Origin: Millisia brevis NBRC 105863
Lineage (GTDB): Bacteria; Actinomycetota; Actinomycetes; Mycobacteriales; Mycobacteriaceae
Assembly: GCF_001552615.1 (NCBI RefSeq)
Contig: NZ_BCRN01000008.1
Location: 62,001-126,000, forward strand
Direction of reading: 5' to 3'
DNA: 64,000 bases
Below are positions 1-7,976 of the stretch, one piece after another; the first letter of the stretch is position 1, and every line of letters starts with the position of its first letter. The notes beneath the pieces were generated by a model. That model had not been told where the DNA came from, searched no databases, and saw nothing but the letters and a program-made list of their open reading frames with translations. The position numbers were made by a program, and so were the translations under genes.

Positions 1-1200
1 GTGCGCATCTTCGAGGGGCGCCGCGCGATCCGGATCTTCACCGCCGAGGATCGCCTCGAGCTCCACCGATCGCTCGAACCCCTGGACAACGACCTCGAAG
101 CCGTCGAGATGACGGGACGGGATCTGTTTCCCCTCCTGGCACAACGGACGGACTTCCAGGCGATCCGGGTCGACCCGCACCGGCCGGGCGTCGACCGGCC
201 GTCGGAATGGGGGCCCTCGATGGCCCACCGACTGGCGGAGGGCCTGGAATTTCGCCCGGAGGCGCGCGTTCTGCCCGCCCGTTCGGTATCCGAGGTCGAC
301 ACCTTCCTGGACCTGTTGCCGATGTCGCGGGCCGGCCGGACTCGTGAGGAGACAACGGTCGACGGTCCCGACGGCACCCACCTGCCGGCGACGGTCTACT
401 CGGGCACATCGATCGACGGAACCCCGGTGCACGCCTACGCCTTCGAGCCGATCGAGTCGCAGTACGGTTCGGCGCAGCCGGTGCGGCCGTCCGAATTGCT
501 CTGCGCCGGCCTGCTCGCGGACCTGGTCCGCCGCCGGTGGGAGGGCTACCCGACCCAGCCGCTGCGGATGACCGACGCGATTCGCGACGAGGTGACCGAG
601 GGCGCGCGGTGGGCCGCGGACCTGGTCGCGCTGCTCGGGGGACGCGACAATCTGCCGCGCGAGACGCTGCGGACCGCGCGCGGCGCCTACCTGGTCGACC
701 ATTACCCGGCCATCGGTCGACGCACCTGGATCGAGCACGCGCGGCGGCATTTCGATTCCCTGGTCGAACAGGCACCGCCGCCCGCTCCGGACCTCGATCC
801 CGTCGATCCGCCGGTCGGTCGGATCGGTGCCGCGCCGTCGACGCGGGTGGCCGGCAGCGCCACCGGGCGGGTGGTGGCTCCGCCCGCGGTCGACGCGCTG
901 CGAACGACGGTTGTCGCTCCACCCACCGCTCCGGTCGCCCCGCTTCCGGTGATGGTTCCGGTGGCGGGCAGCACCACGGGACGGGTCGCGATGCCCCCGA
1001 GCGCACCCGGACCGTCCGAGCCGCCCGCGCTGGCGCCGGTCCCGGGCAGCGCCACCGGCCGGGTATCCGCCCGCCCCGCGGCGGCGCCGGCCGAGTCGGT
1101 CGACGAGCTTCCGACGGTCTCGTTCTCGGTGACTACCGGTTCCACCGGTCGTATCGGCGCACGTCCGACCGACGCGGGATCGGTCGGACTGCCCCGATAG
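1..1200 (+). CDS. Unknown protein with repeated TGR(V/I) tail; 5' end uncertain
   Basis: The frame is open from the first base, where a GTG sits, so the true start could lie upstream of the window. The first 260 residues look globular and I do not recognise the family. From about residue 265 the chain becomes Pro/Ala/Val-rich and probably disordered. There it repeats a short motif, GS(A/T)TGRV or a variant, at five places, separated by Ala/Pro spacers. No signal peptide or membrane segment is visible. It ends 9 bases before the dnaX GTG, so the two genes are probably co-transcribed; that is the only hint of function. The coding call rests on continuous high-GC codon use over 399 codons. Confidence 0.7.
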   Translation: MRIFEGRRAIRIFTAEDRLELHRSLEPLDNDLEAVEMTGRDLFPLLAQRTDFQAIRVDPHRPGVDRPSEWGPSMAHRLAEGLEFRPEARVLPARSVSEVDTFLDLLPMSRAGRTREETTVDGPDGTHLPATVYSGTSIDGTPVHAYAFEPIESQYGSAQPVRPSELLCAGLLADLVRRRWEGYPTQPLRMTDAIRDEVTEGARWAADLVALLGGRDNLPRETLRTARGAYLVDHYPAIGRRTWIEHARRHFDSLVEQAPPPAPDLDPVDPPVGRIGAAPSTRVAGSATGRVVAPPAVDALRTTVVAPPTAPVAPLPVMVPVAGSTTGRVAMPPSAPGPSEPPALAPVPGSATGRVSARPAAAPAESVDELPTVSFSVTTGSTGRIGARPTDAGSVGLPR

Positions 1201-1209
1201 GCTCGACCC

Positions 1210-3633
1210 GTGGCCCTGTACCGCACATACCGTCCGTCGACGTTCGCCGAGGTTGTCGGTCAGGAGCACGTCACCGAACCGTTGTCGGTGGCCCTCGATT
1301 CCGGCCGCATCAACCACGCCTACCTCTTCTCCGGCCCGCGTGGCTGCGGAAAGACGTCCTCGGCGCGCATCCTGGCCCGCTCGCTCAACTGCGCGGAGGG
1401 GCCGACGTCGACGCCCTGCGGTGTCTGCTCGTCCTGTGTGGCGCTCGCCCCCGGCGGCCCCGGCAACCTCGACGTCGTCGAACTGGACGCCGCGAGCCAC
1501 GGCGGTGTCGACGACACCCGTGAACTGCGCGATCGCGCCTTCTACGCGCCGGCCGAATCGCGCTACCGGGTGTTCATCGTCGACGAGGCCCATATGGTCA
1601 CCACGGCGGGATTCAACGCGCTACTCAAGATCGTCGAGGAGCCGCCGGAGCATCTGATCTTCGTATTCGCGACCACCGAACCGGAGAAGGTGCTGCCGAC
1701 GATTCGGTCGCGCACCCATCACTACCCGTTCCGGCTGCTCGCCCCGCAGGTGATGCGCGGGCTGCTCGAACGCATCACGACCGCCGAGTCGGTCCAGGTG
1801 CAGGACGCCGTCTATCCGCTGGTGATCCGAGCCGGGGGCGGCTCGCCGCGCGACACCCTCAGCATCCTCGATCAGCTCTTCGCCGGCGCCGAGGACAGCC
1901 TGGTGCGCTACGACCGCGCGGTCGCGCTGCTCGGCGTCACCGACGTTGCGCTGATCGACGAGACGATCGAAGCGCTCGCGGCCGGCGACGGCGCGGGGGT
2001 CTTCGGGGCGGTGCAGAAGGTGGTCGACGCCGGGCACGATCCCCGGCGCTTCGCGGTCGACCTGCTCGATCGGCTGCGCGATCTGATCCTCGTGCGGGCG
2101 GTTCCCGACGCGACCGGTCGCGGCCTGGTCGACGTGCCGTCCGATGTCGCCGAACGCATCGTCGAGCAGGCGGGGCGGATCGGCCCGGCCACGCTCGCCC
2201 GCTACGCCGAGGTGGTGCACGCGGGACTCGGCGAGATGCGCGGCGCCACCGCACCGCGCTTGCTGCTCGAGGTGATGTGCGCGCGCATGTTGCTGCCCGA
2301 TGCGGCGAACGACCAGGCCGCGCTCCTGCAGCGGGTCGAAACGGTGGAGCGTTCCGTGGCCGGTGGGCTGTCCGTCGCCGCGTCCGCTCCGGCCCCCTCG
2401 TCCGCTTCGGTTTCCACCCCGGCCGCTCCCACCCCGGCCGGACCCGCCTCCGCCGGTTCGTCGGTGCCCCCGACCGGTGACGACGCCGACTCTCGCCGCA
2501 CCTTCGTACGCCCCAGCGCGCGTACCGAATCCGCCCCCGCGGCGCCGCACCCGCGCGAGGTGGAGCCGGCGGAACGGGCCACCTCGGCGGAGCCGCCCCG
2601 CGAGCCCGCGGCAGCGACACCATCGGCGGACAGCGGTTCGACAGCCGCCGTCGACGCTTCGATCGAACCGGCCCATACCCCGCAGGACTCGGGGCCCGCT
2701 CCGGCCGCCGCACAGACAACCCCGACGCCGACTGCCGCTACACCGACTGTGCCGGGACCGGCGGCCGGTGAGTCCAGGTCTGCCGAGTCCCGGGGCGAAT
2801 CGCAGCGTCCCGCCGGCCGGCGACCGGACCCCGCCGCGCCCCGGCCCGACGAGTCACCACAGCAGTCCGAGCCCGCACCACAGCGCAGCGAGGCCGCACC
2901 ACAGCGCACCGAGCCGGTGGCGCAGCGCGACGAATCCGCCGCGCATCGACGCGAACCCGTCGCCGGGCGGCCCGAACCGGCGCCCGCCGCGCCGGCGGAC
3001 GCGCAGCACGCCCCGCCGCCGGCGCAGTCTGCGGCGCCTACCGGCGTGGACCTCGAATCGGTTCGTGCGAACTGGCAACGGGTCCGCGACGTCGTGCGCG
3101 GTCATAGCCGCACCGTCGAGGTGATGCTCTCCGGGGCGTCGGTGCAGGCGGTCGGCGATGGCCGGCTCGTGCTGACCCACGAGTCGGTGCCGCTGGCCAA
3201 GCGGTTGGTCGAACCCCGCAACGCCGAGGCGATCCGCGGTGCCTTCCGCGAGGTGTTCGGAGTCGACGTCACCGTCGAATGCGTCACCGGACAGGCGGAG
3301 CCGGCCCGGCCGGCGGACCGCCGCACCGCCGCACCCGCACGCGGCGACCGCAAGGAGAAGCCGACCTTCACCCGGCCCAAGCGGGACGCCGCACCCGCTG
3401 CGGAAGCGGCGCCCCCGCGACCGGAACGCCGCATCGCGCCGCCACCGGCGGACGACGAACCTCCGATCCCCGAGGCACCGCCGATGGAGGACGAGGAAGA
3501 GGAGATGCTCGCCGAAGCCGCCCGCGACCGCGACTCGGGCAACGACGGCCCCTCCCAGCCGCGCCGGGATCCGCAGGAAATCGCGCTCGAACTGCTGCAA
3601 TCCGAACTCGGCGCGCGCCCGATCGGCGACTGA
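1210..3633 (+). CDS. dnaX: DNA polymerase III subunit gamma/tau
   Basis: This is the clamp-loader ATPase that couples polymerase cores to the sliding clamp at the replication fork. The N-terminus has the Walker A motif GPRGCGKTS at residues 42-50. The four-cysteine zinc module is at C61, C70, C73 and C76, followed by a Walker B of the DEAH type near residue 125. Residues up to about 370 form the AAA+ and lid domains. A very long Ala/Pro/Glu-rich linker (about 380-620) follows, then a folded C-terminal region near 620-700 and another charged, disordered tail. At 807 residues it is clearly longer than the roughly 580-residue mycobacterial protein as I remember it, and the linker accounts for the difference. 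No A-rich slippery heptamer for a separate gamma form was seen. The start is GTG, 9 bases after the upstream stop. Confidence 0.97.
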   Translation: MALYRTYRPSTFAEVVGQEHVTEPLSVALDSGRINHAYLFSGPRGCGKTSSARILARSLNCAEGPTSTPCGVCSSCVALAPGGPGNLDVVELDAASHGGVDDTRELRDRAFYAPAESRYRVFIVDEAHMVTTAGFNALLKIVEEPPEHLIFVFATTEPEKVLPTIRSRTHHYPFRLLAPQVMRGLLERITTAESVQVQDAVYPLVIRAGGGSPRDTLSILDQLFAGAEDSLVRYDRAVALLGVTDVALIDETIEALAAGDGAGVFGAVQKVVDAGHDPRRFAVDLLDRLRDLILVRAVPDATGRGLVDVPSDVAERIVEQAGRIGPATLARYAEVVHAGLGEMRGATAPRLLLEVMCARMLLPDAANDQAALLQRVETVERSVAGGLSVAASAPAPSSASVSTPAAPTPAGPASAGSSVPPTGDDADSRRTFVRPSARTESAPAAPHPREVEPAERATSAEPPREPAAATPSADSGSTAAVDASIEPAHTPQDSGPAPAAAQTTPTPTAATPTVPGPAAGESRSAESRGESQRPAGRRPDPAAPRPDESPQQSEPAPQRSEAAPQRTEPVAQRDESAAHRREPVAGRPEPAPAAPADAQHAPPPAQSAAPTGVDLESVRANWQRVRDVVRGHSRTVEVMLSGASVQAVGDGRLVLTHESVPLAKRLVEPRNAEAIRGAFREVFGVDVTVECVTGQAEPARPADRRTAAPARGDRKEKPTFTRPKRDAAPAAEAAPPRPERRIAPPPADDEPPIPEAPPMEDEEEEMLAEAARDRDSGNDGPSQPRRDPQEIALELLQSELGARPIGD

Positions 3634-3683
3634 GCACCCGACCGAGAAAGGCTGCTATCGACCCGTTCTGCGACGGTTTTATA

Positions 3684-3725
3684 TACCGTATGTCCGATTA
3701 GGTAGGCTCTAACGGACATACGGTA
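3684..3725. promoter_or_regulatory. Perfect 13-bp inverted repeat, probable repressor operator
   Basis: TACCGTATGTCCG at 3684-3696 is repeated as its exact reverse complement at 3713-3725, with a 16-base spacer. The spacer contains TAGGCT, a plausible actinobacterial -10 hexamer, so a protein bound here would cover the promoter. The site lies about 20 bases before the ATG of the secreted-protein gene at 3745. The symmetry is typical of TetR-type operators, but no regulator gene is adjacent, so the cognate protein is unknown. Confidence 0.6.
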
Positions 3726-3744
3726 CGTCTTTGTGAGGTGAGGA

Positions 3745-4506
3745 ATGGGCGGTCGAGTGGTGGGCGCAGGGGCGCGCGGTGCGGTGCTGGCGGCGGTGAC
3801 CGCGATGACGCTCTCGGCGCTGGGACCGGGCGCCGCGACCGCGCAGAGCAGGTACGAGCAGACCCACCGCAGCGGCGACATTCGGGTGAGCTGCGTCGGG
3901 CCGCACCCGACGAACGGCGGGGAGACCGTCGAGTTCCCGGCCACCCTCGCGGTCGAGGTCGACCTGCCCGCCGAGGTCCCCGGCCACTGGGTGCTCAACG
4001 GCGACATGCGCGTCACGATGACCACCGACTTCGGCGGCTACCGCCCGTACGAGCGGCCGGGCTGGGGCAGCCCGACCTACAGTCTCGGGGCCGACTGGGA
4101 GGTACCGCTGCGCCTGACCCACTCCGGCGGCGAGGTGCGGGATATGTCCGGCCATGCGACCGTCTGGCATCCGGTCGCCATCCAGCGCGAGACGACCAGC
4201 TACACGCTTCCCGGTTTGGGGATGGATACCGTCGGGGGATTCCAACTGCAGGCGGGTGAATCGGTGACCGCGGAATGGCTCGGCGCACAGGGCACTCGGG
4301 TCGATCTGACGCTCAACGGGCAGGAGGCACCGCGGGCGGGCGCCGGCGGCTACACCTGCTTCGGCCCGAACGTCCGGCTCGGGGTCGACGGCGGCACCAT
4401 CGATCCCGGTCCCGGCGATCCGGGCACGGTCGACCCGGGTGCGCCGGCGAGCGGGAGTGCCGGATTCGACTTCGGAGATATCCTCGACCGGATTCTGGGC
4501 CGTTAG
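3745..4506 (+). CDS. Secreted protein of unknown function
   Basis: The 253-residue product begins with a clear Sec signal peptide: basic residues, then a hydrophobic Ala/Val/Leu core, with probable cleavage after ATAQ near residue 33. The mature part is rich in beta-type sequence. It has one cysteine early (SCVG) and one late (YTCFG), which could form a disulfide across a beta-sandwich. The C-terminus has a Pro/Gly/Asp linker followed by a short hydrophobic end (FGDILDRILGR). There is no lipobox. I do not recognise a named family; the cysteine-framed beta layout recalls other secreted actinobacterial proteins of unknown function. The ATG is preceded by a GAGGTGAGG ribosome-binding site. The gene stands alone behind a perfect inverted repeat, which suggests induction by a specific signal. 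Confidence 0.75.
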   Translation: MGGRVVGAGARGAVLAAVTAMTLSALGPGAATAQSRYEQTHRSGDIRVSCVGPHPTNGGETVEFPATLAVEVDLPAEVPGHWVLNGDMRVTMTTDFGGYRPYERPGWGSPTYSLGADWEVPLRLTHSGGEVRDMSGHATVWHPVAIQRETTSYTLPGLGMDTVGGFQLQAGESVTAEWLGAQGTRVDLTLNGQEAPRAGAGGYTCFGPNVRLGVDGGTIDPGPGDPGTVDPGAPASGSAGFDFGDILDRILGR

Positions 4507-4539
4507 GCGGTGGGGTGCCGACTACCCCGCCCTACCGCC
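4506..4539. terminator. Hairpin between convergent genes
   Basis: GGCGGTGGGGT pairs with ACCCC and then ACCGCC, with a 7-base loop and a 5-base bulge on the 3' side. It sits where the secreted-protein gene ends and overlaps the last codons of the opposing methyltransferase gene. There is no U-tract, as is common in high-GC actinobacteria. Confidence 0.4.
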
Positions 4540-5410
4540 CGTCGTTGGTGGCGGACAGCAACCAGCCGGCGGCGACGAAGCGGACGGTGTCGCCTTCCAC
4601 GAAGGGCTCGTAGGCGGCCCGAACGATGTCGACCATCCGTGCGCGCTCGTCGTCGGGCAGTTGGGCCAGGCGCGGGGCGACCGGGCCGATCGACGTCAGG
4701 TAGCCGGTGAGCTCCGACTCGGGGAAGCGACATTCGATGTCGATCGGCTGCGCGTCCGCGGCCGACCATCCGGACCGCTCGAGGACCGACAGGGCGTAGT
4801 CGCGACCGGCGAGGCCGAACGGCCCCGGGGTGTCGGGTTCGCGGATCGGCAGCCCCAGCAGGGGAGCGACGGCGGTCTCCCCGGTGGTCATGAAGGGGTT
4901 GGCGTCGGGCTCGCGCCAGGTCAGCATGCGCAGTGCCGCGCCGGGGGCGGCGGCGAGACGCAGATTGGTGAACGCCGCCACCGGGGCGCGGAAGAACATC
5001 ACACCGAAGCGGGAGATCACCGCGTCGAAGGCCCCGTCGGCCACCGGCCCGTCCTGGATGTCGGCCTGCACGAAGCGGGCCGGCACGCCCTCGGCATCGG
5101 CCCGGGAGCGGGCGAGGGTCAGCAGCGGCTCGGAGATGTCCAGACCGACCGCCCAACCACCCTGTGCGCCGATCGCCGCGGCGACCGCGAGCGTGGTGGC
5201 CCCGGCGCCGCAGCCCACATCGAGGACCCGCCGCGCATCGGGGGCATCCGCGGTCACCGTGTCGACCAGGAAGGCTGCGAGCGGCGCGAACATCTCGTCG
5301 AGGACGGCCTGCTTGCGGACCCAGGCCCGCCCGGAGGGCCCCTTCCAGGCGACGATTTGCTCGTCGACGGGGTCGTCGGCTGCCGGTTGTGGCACGTTCG
5401 GCGAGGTCAT
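4532..5410 (-). CDS. Class I SAM-dependent methyltransferase
   Basis: The 292-residue soluble protein has SAM-binding motif I VLDVGCGAG at residues 62-70 and the acidic motif II residue at D91 (VGLDIS). Motif III-like QADIQDGPVADGAFDAV follows. This is the Rossmann-fold arrangement of small-molecule methyltransferases of the UbiE/Methyltransf_25 type. The substrate cannot be read from the sequence. It is convergent with the secreted-protein gene. On its upstream side it is divergent from the cation-efflux gene, with about 145 bases between them. No partner gene suggests a pathway. Confidence 0.85.
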   Translation of the reverse strand: MTSPNVPQPAADDPVDEQIVAWKGPSGRAWVRKQAVLDEMFAPLAAFLVDTVTADAPDARRVLDVGCGAGATTLAVAAAIGAQGGWAVGLDISEPLLTLARSRADAEGVPARFVQADIQDGPVADGAFDAVISRFGVMFFRAPVAAFTNLRLAAAPGAALRMLTWREPDANPFMTTGETAVAPLLGLPIREPDTPGPFGLAGRDYALSVLERSGWSAADAQPIDIECRFPESELTGYLTSIGPVAPRLAQLPDDERARMVDIVRAAYEPFVEGDTVRFVAAGWLLSATNDGR

Positions 5411-5555
5411 CGGGTGTGCTCCTGCTCGATGGTGATGGCGCTGGGGTCCCGGTCAGAATGCCGGCCGCGGGCCGATCGGTGGGCGGGTCGCCCCACGCGG
5501 TCGCGAGCATCCGTTCCCGGCGGTGGACAGGCGGCCGTTGTGATGGAATGGCTCG

Positions 5556-6464
5556 GTGACCGCCACCGGTGAGCGTCGCGATCTGTCGCGATTCGCCCTG
5601 CTGAGCATCGTTGCCTCGATCGTCGTCATCGGCTTGAAGTTGTGGGCCTGGCAGGTCTCGGGCTCGGTCGGCCTGTTGTCCGATGCGGTCGAGTCCGTGG
5701 TCAACCTGGTCGCCGCGATCGGAGCCTTCGTCGCCCTGCGCGTGGTGGCCCGGCCCGCCGACTCGAGCCACAACTTCGGGCACACCAAAGCCGAGTACTT
5801 CTCGGCCGTCCTCGAAGGCGTGATGATCATCGTCGCCGCCGGCGCGATCATCTACGTCTCCGTCGAGCGCCTGCTCAACCCGCAGGAGTTGGACGCCGTC
5901 GGGCTGGGCCTGGTGATCTCGGTGGTCGCCAGCATCGTCAACGGCGTCGTCGCGATGATCCTGCTGCGGGCCGGGAGGGCGTACCGCTCGCTGACGCTCG
6001 AGGCCGACGGCAAACACCTGCTGACGGACGTGTGGACCACCGCGGGTGTCATCGTCGGAGTCGGGCTCGTCGGGTTGACCGGGTGGGCGCCGCTGGATGC
6101 GTTGGTCGCGATCGGCGTGGCGATCAACATCCTGTTCGTGGGTTTCCGCCTGGTGTGGCGGTCGGGATCCGGCCTGATGGATGCCTCGCTCGCGGACCAC
6201 GATCGTGCGGAGATCGACGCGGCGCTCGCCGAATTCGGCGACCGGGGCGTCGTCTTCCACGACATACGTACCCGGGAGGCGGGTCATCAGCGGTTCGTGC
6301 AGATGCACATGTTGGTCCCCGGCGAGTGGACGATCCAGTTCGCCCACGACGTCACCGAGGAGGTCGAGCAGAAGTTGACCGAGCGGCTCGAGGACCTCAG
6401 CATCATCATCCACGTCGAACCCTTGGGCGACCCGCGTTCCTACGAACCGTGGCGCCTGGGCTGA
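5556..6464 (+). CDS. Cation diffusion facilitator family metal exporter
   Basis: The product is a 302-residue inner-membrane antiporter expected to export Zn, Mn, Fe or Co in exchange for protons. The first 210 residues hold about six transmembrane helices. Metal-site residues are visible as D43 in SDAVES (helix 2) and the HxxxD pair H154/D158 in KHLLTDVW (helix 5), followed by a cytoplasmic C-terminal domain of about 90 residues. HNFGHTKAEYF in the loop after helix 2 is characteristic of the family. The GTG start gives MTATGERRDL; the upstream ribosome-binding site is weak. The gene is divergent from the methyltransferase and convergent with the acyltransferase, so it is probably monocistronic. 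The metal cannot be assigned with confidence. Confidence 0.93.
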   Translation: MTATGERRDLSRFALLSIVASIVVIGLKLWAWQVSGSVGLLSDAVESVVNLVAAIGAFVALRVVARPADSSHNFGHTKAEYFSAVLEGVMIIVAAGAIIYVSVERLLNPQELDAVGLGLVISVVASIVNGVVAMILLRAGRAYRSLTLEADGKHLLTDVWTTAGVIVGVGLVGLTGWAPLDALVAIGVAINILFVGFRLVWRSGSGLMDASLADHDRAEIDAALAEFGDRGVVFHDIRTREAGHQRFVQMHMLVPGEWTIQFAHDVTEEVEQKLTERLEDLSIIIHVEPLGDPRSYEPWRLG

Positions 6465-6548
6465 GCGGTGTCGAACCGCCGGTGATCCGCACTCCCGCGC
6501 TTCCCGGCGTTCGGACCGTCCACCATGGGTGCATCGGTCATGGCCACA

Positions 6549-7976
6549 TCACCAGAACGTGAAGTCGATATCCCTGGCGGACAACTCGTTCCCGATCCGG
6601 ACGCGCAGCTGTTCGGCATCTCCGAAATGGTCGGGGTCGAGCCCCAGGAAGGTGAGGGTCATCCGGTCGCCGTACTCGACGAGCCAGGCGGCGACACCCG
6701 GACCGCGGCCGCGTCGGTCGGCGGCCGAGCCGCCGAGCATCATCGCGCGAATGGCGAAAGACGACGCCGTCTTGCCGCCGATGGACAACGCGTCGTCCGG
6801 AGCGACGCCGAGGTTCGAGACGGTGGTGTCCGGTCCGGGGATGGCGCGGATCAGCTTGCCCACCAACCGTTTGGGGAGCAACCGCACCACCGGTTGCAGG
6901 TTGTCGGTCACCTGTTCGGCCCCCGATTCGGCGTAGGCGGTGAACGCCGCCTTGCTGCGCATGCGGATATCCGCCAGGTCGTACCGGCCGTCGACGGGTT
7001 CCGGTAGGCGAATCCACACCCCGCCCGAGGCGTTGGCGCGGTCGTCGCTCTCGCCTTCGCGGCGGTTCACCGCGATGCACACCCGCATCGGACCGTTGAC
7101 GGGGTACTCGGACGCGGTGACGATTCCGGCGAGCAATGCGGCGAACAGTCCGTTCGAGGTACCGCTGTGGGCTGCGGCGTGCTGCTTCCACGTCCGGCTG
7201 TCCACATCGACGATCGCGAGGGTCGCGTCGACGTCGGCCGCCCGGCCGGTGGGTCGGCCTGCTCGCCCGTCAGCCGGCTGCGCCCGGCGGTCGGGGTCCG
7301 GTCCGTCGGCCGATGCGCCGGCGGATGTGCTGCGGCGCTGCCGAATCGTCTGTGTCACCAGAACCCGCAGTGACCGTGCCGCGGCCGCCAGTTGCCGGCC
7401 CGCGTCGGCGATGTCCTCGCGCACCGAACGCCATCCGCCCTCGGCCGGAGGTAGCGACGTGGCGGTACCCGAAGCGGCCGCCGACAGCGCCCGGAAGACG
7501 CCCTGGCCATCGGCGATCATATGGGACAGCAGCAGCGAGACCACCCGACGCCCGGCGGTGGTGGTCACCGTGTCGAGTTGCCAGCCCGCGCCGTCGACCG
7601 GTCGCAGCGCCGCGCCGCGCAGCACCGAGTCGACCCATTCGCCGATCGCGTCGTCGGGAATCGTCTCGCTCGTCCCCACCGTCGCGGTCCGGGGCGACCG
7701 CACCCACCGGTGGCGCGCCGCCGGGACGCGGGTGCGTTGCACCGCCCGGTGCAGAGCGCCGGTCGCGAGGTGTCGGCAGAGCTCATCGACGGCGCCCTGC
7801 CCGGGGTCGTCGTCGAATACCCACGAGAACTGGATCGGCGCCGACGCTCCGAACAGATCCTCGGCCAGCAGGTAGGACTCGTCCGATCCCGCCACCCGCG
7901 GGGCCTTGTCGGTGGCGCCGATATCGCGGTGGTCCGTCTCGGTGCGTGTGGTCCCGGTGCGTGTGGTCATCGTCAT
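6549..7976 (-). CDS. Condensation/WS-DGAT-like acyltransferase
   Basis: This 475-residue stand-alone acyltransferase belongs to the CoA-dependent acyltransferase/condensation superfamily. The catalytic motif is HMIADG, with H152, D156 and G157. A second lobe follows, with VSNLGVAP and a C-terminal TLTFLGLDPDHFGD block. Between the lobes is an Arg/Ala/Gly-rich, probably flexible stretch. It is a clear paralogue of the C-terminal half of the next gene upstream: both share the NLQP(V/L)V segment, the VSNLG motif and the same closing block. The ATG overlaps the stop of that gene as ATGA (7973-7976), so the two are translationally coupled. The frame continues upstream of this ATG, but the 4-base overlap supports this start. 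It likely moves an acyl group onto a sugar lipid made by its neighbours; donor and acceptor are not known. Confidence 0.85.
   Translation of the reverse strand: MTMTTRTGTTRTETDHRDIGATDKAPRVAGSDESYLLAEDLFGASAPIQFSWVFDDDPGQGAVDELCRHLATGALHRAVQRTRVPAARHRWVRSPRTATVGTSETIPDDAIGEWVDSVLRGAALRPVDGAGWQLDTVTTTAGRRVVSLLLSHMIADGQGVFRALSAAASGTATSLPPAEGGWRSVREDIADAGRQLAAAARSLRVLVTQTIRQRRSTSAGASADGPDPDRRAQPADGRAGRPTGRAADVDATLAIVDVDSRTWKQHAAAHSGTSNGLFAALLAGIVTASEYPVNGPMRVCIAVNRREGESDDRANASGGVWIRLPEPVDGRYDLADIRMRSKAAFTAYAESGAEQVTDNLQPVVRLLPKRLVGKLIRAIPGPDTTVSNLGVAPDDALSIGGKTASSFAIRAMMLGGSAADRRGRGPGVAAWLVEYGDRMTLTFLGLDPDHFGDAEQLRVRIGNELSARDIDFTFW

Noticed and set aside
1210-3633. Programmed frameshift making a separate DnaX gamma form
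   Set aside because: No A-rich slippery heptamer with a following hairpin is visible, and actinobacteria are not known to need it.
4503-6413. 636-codon minus frame spanning the methyltransferase and the cation exporter
   Set aside because: It overlaps two recognisable genes in other frames; its translation is low-complexity Arg/Gly/Asp.
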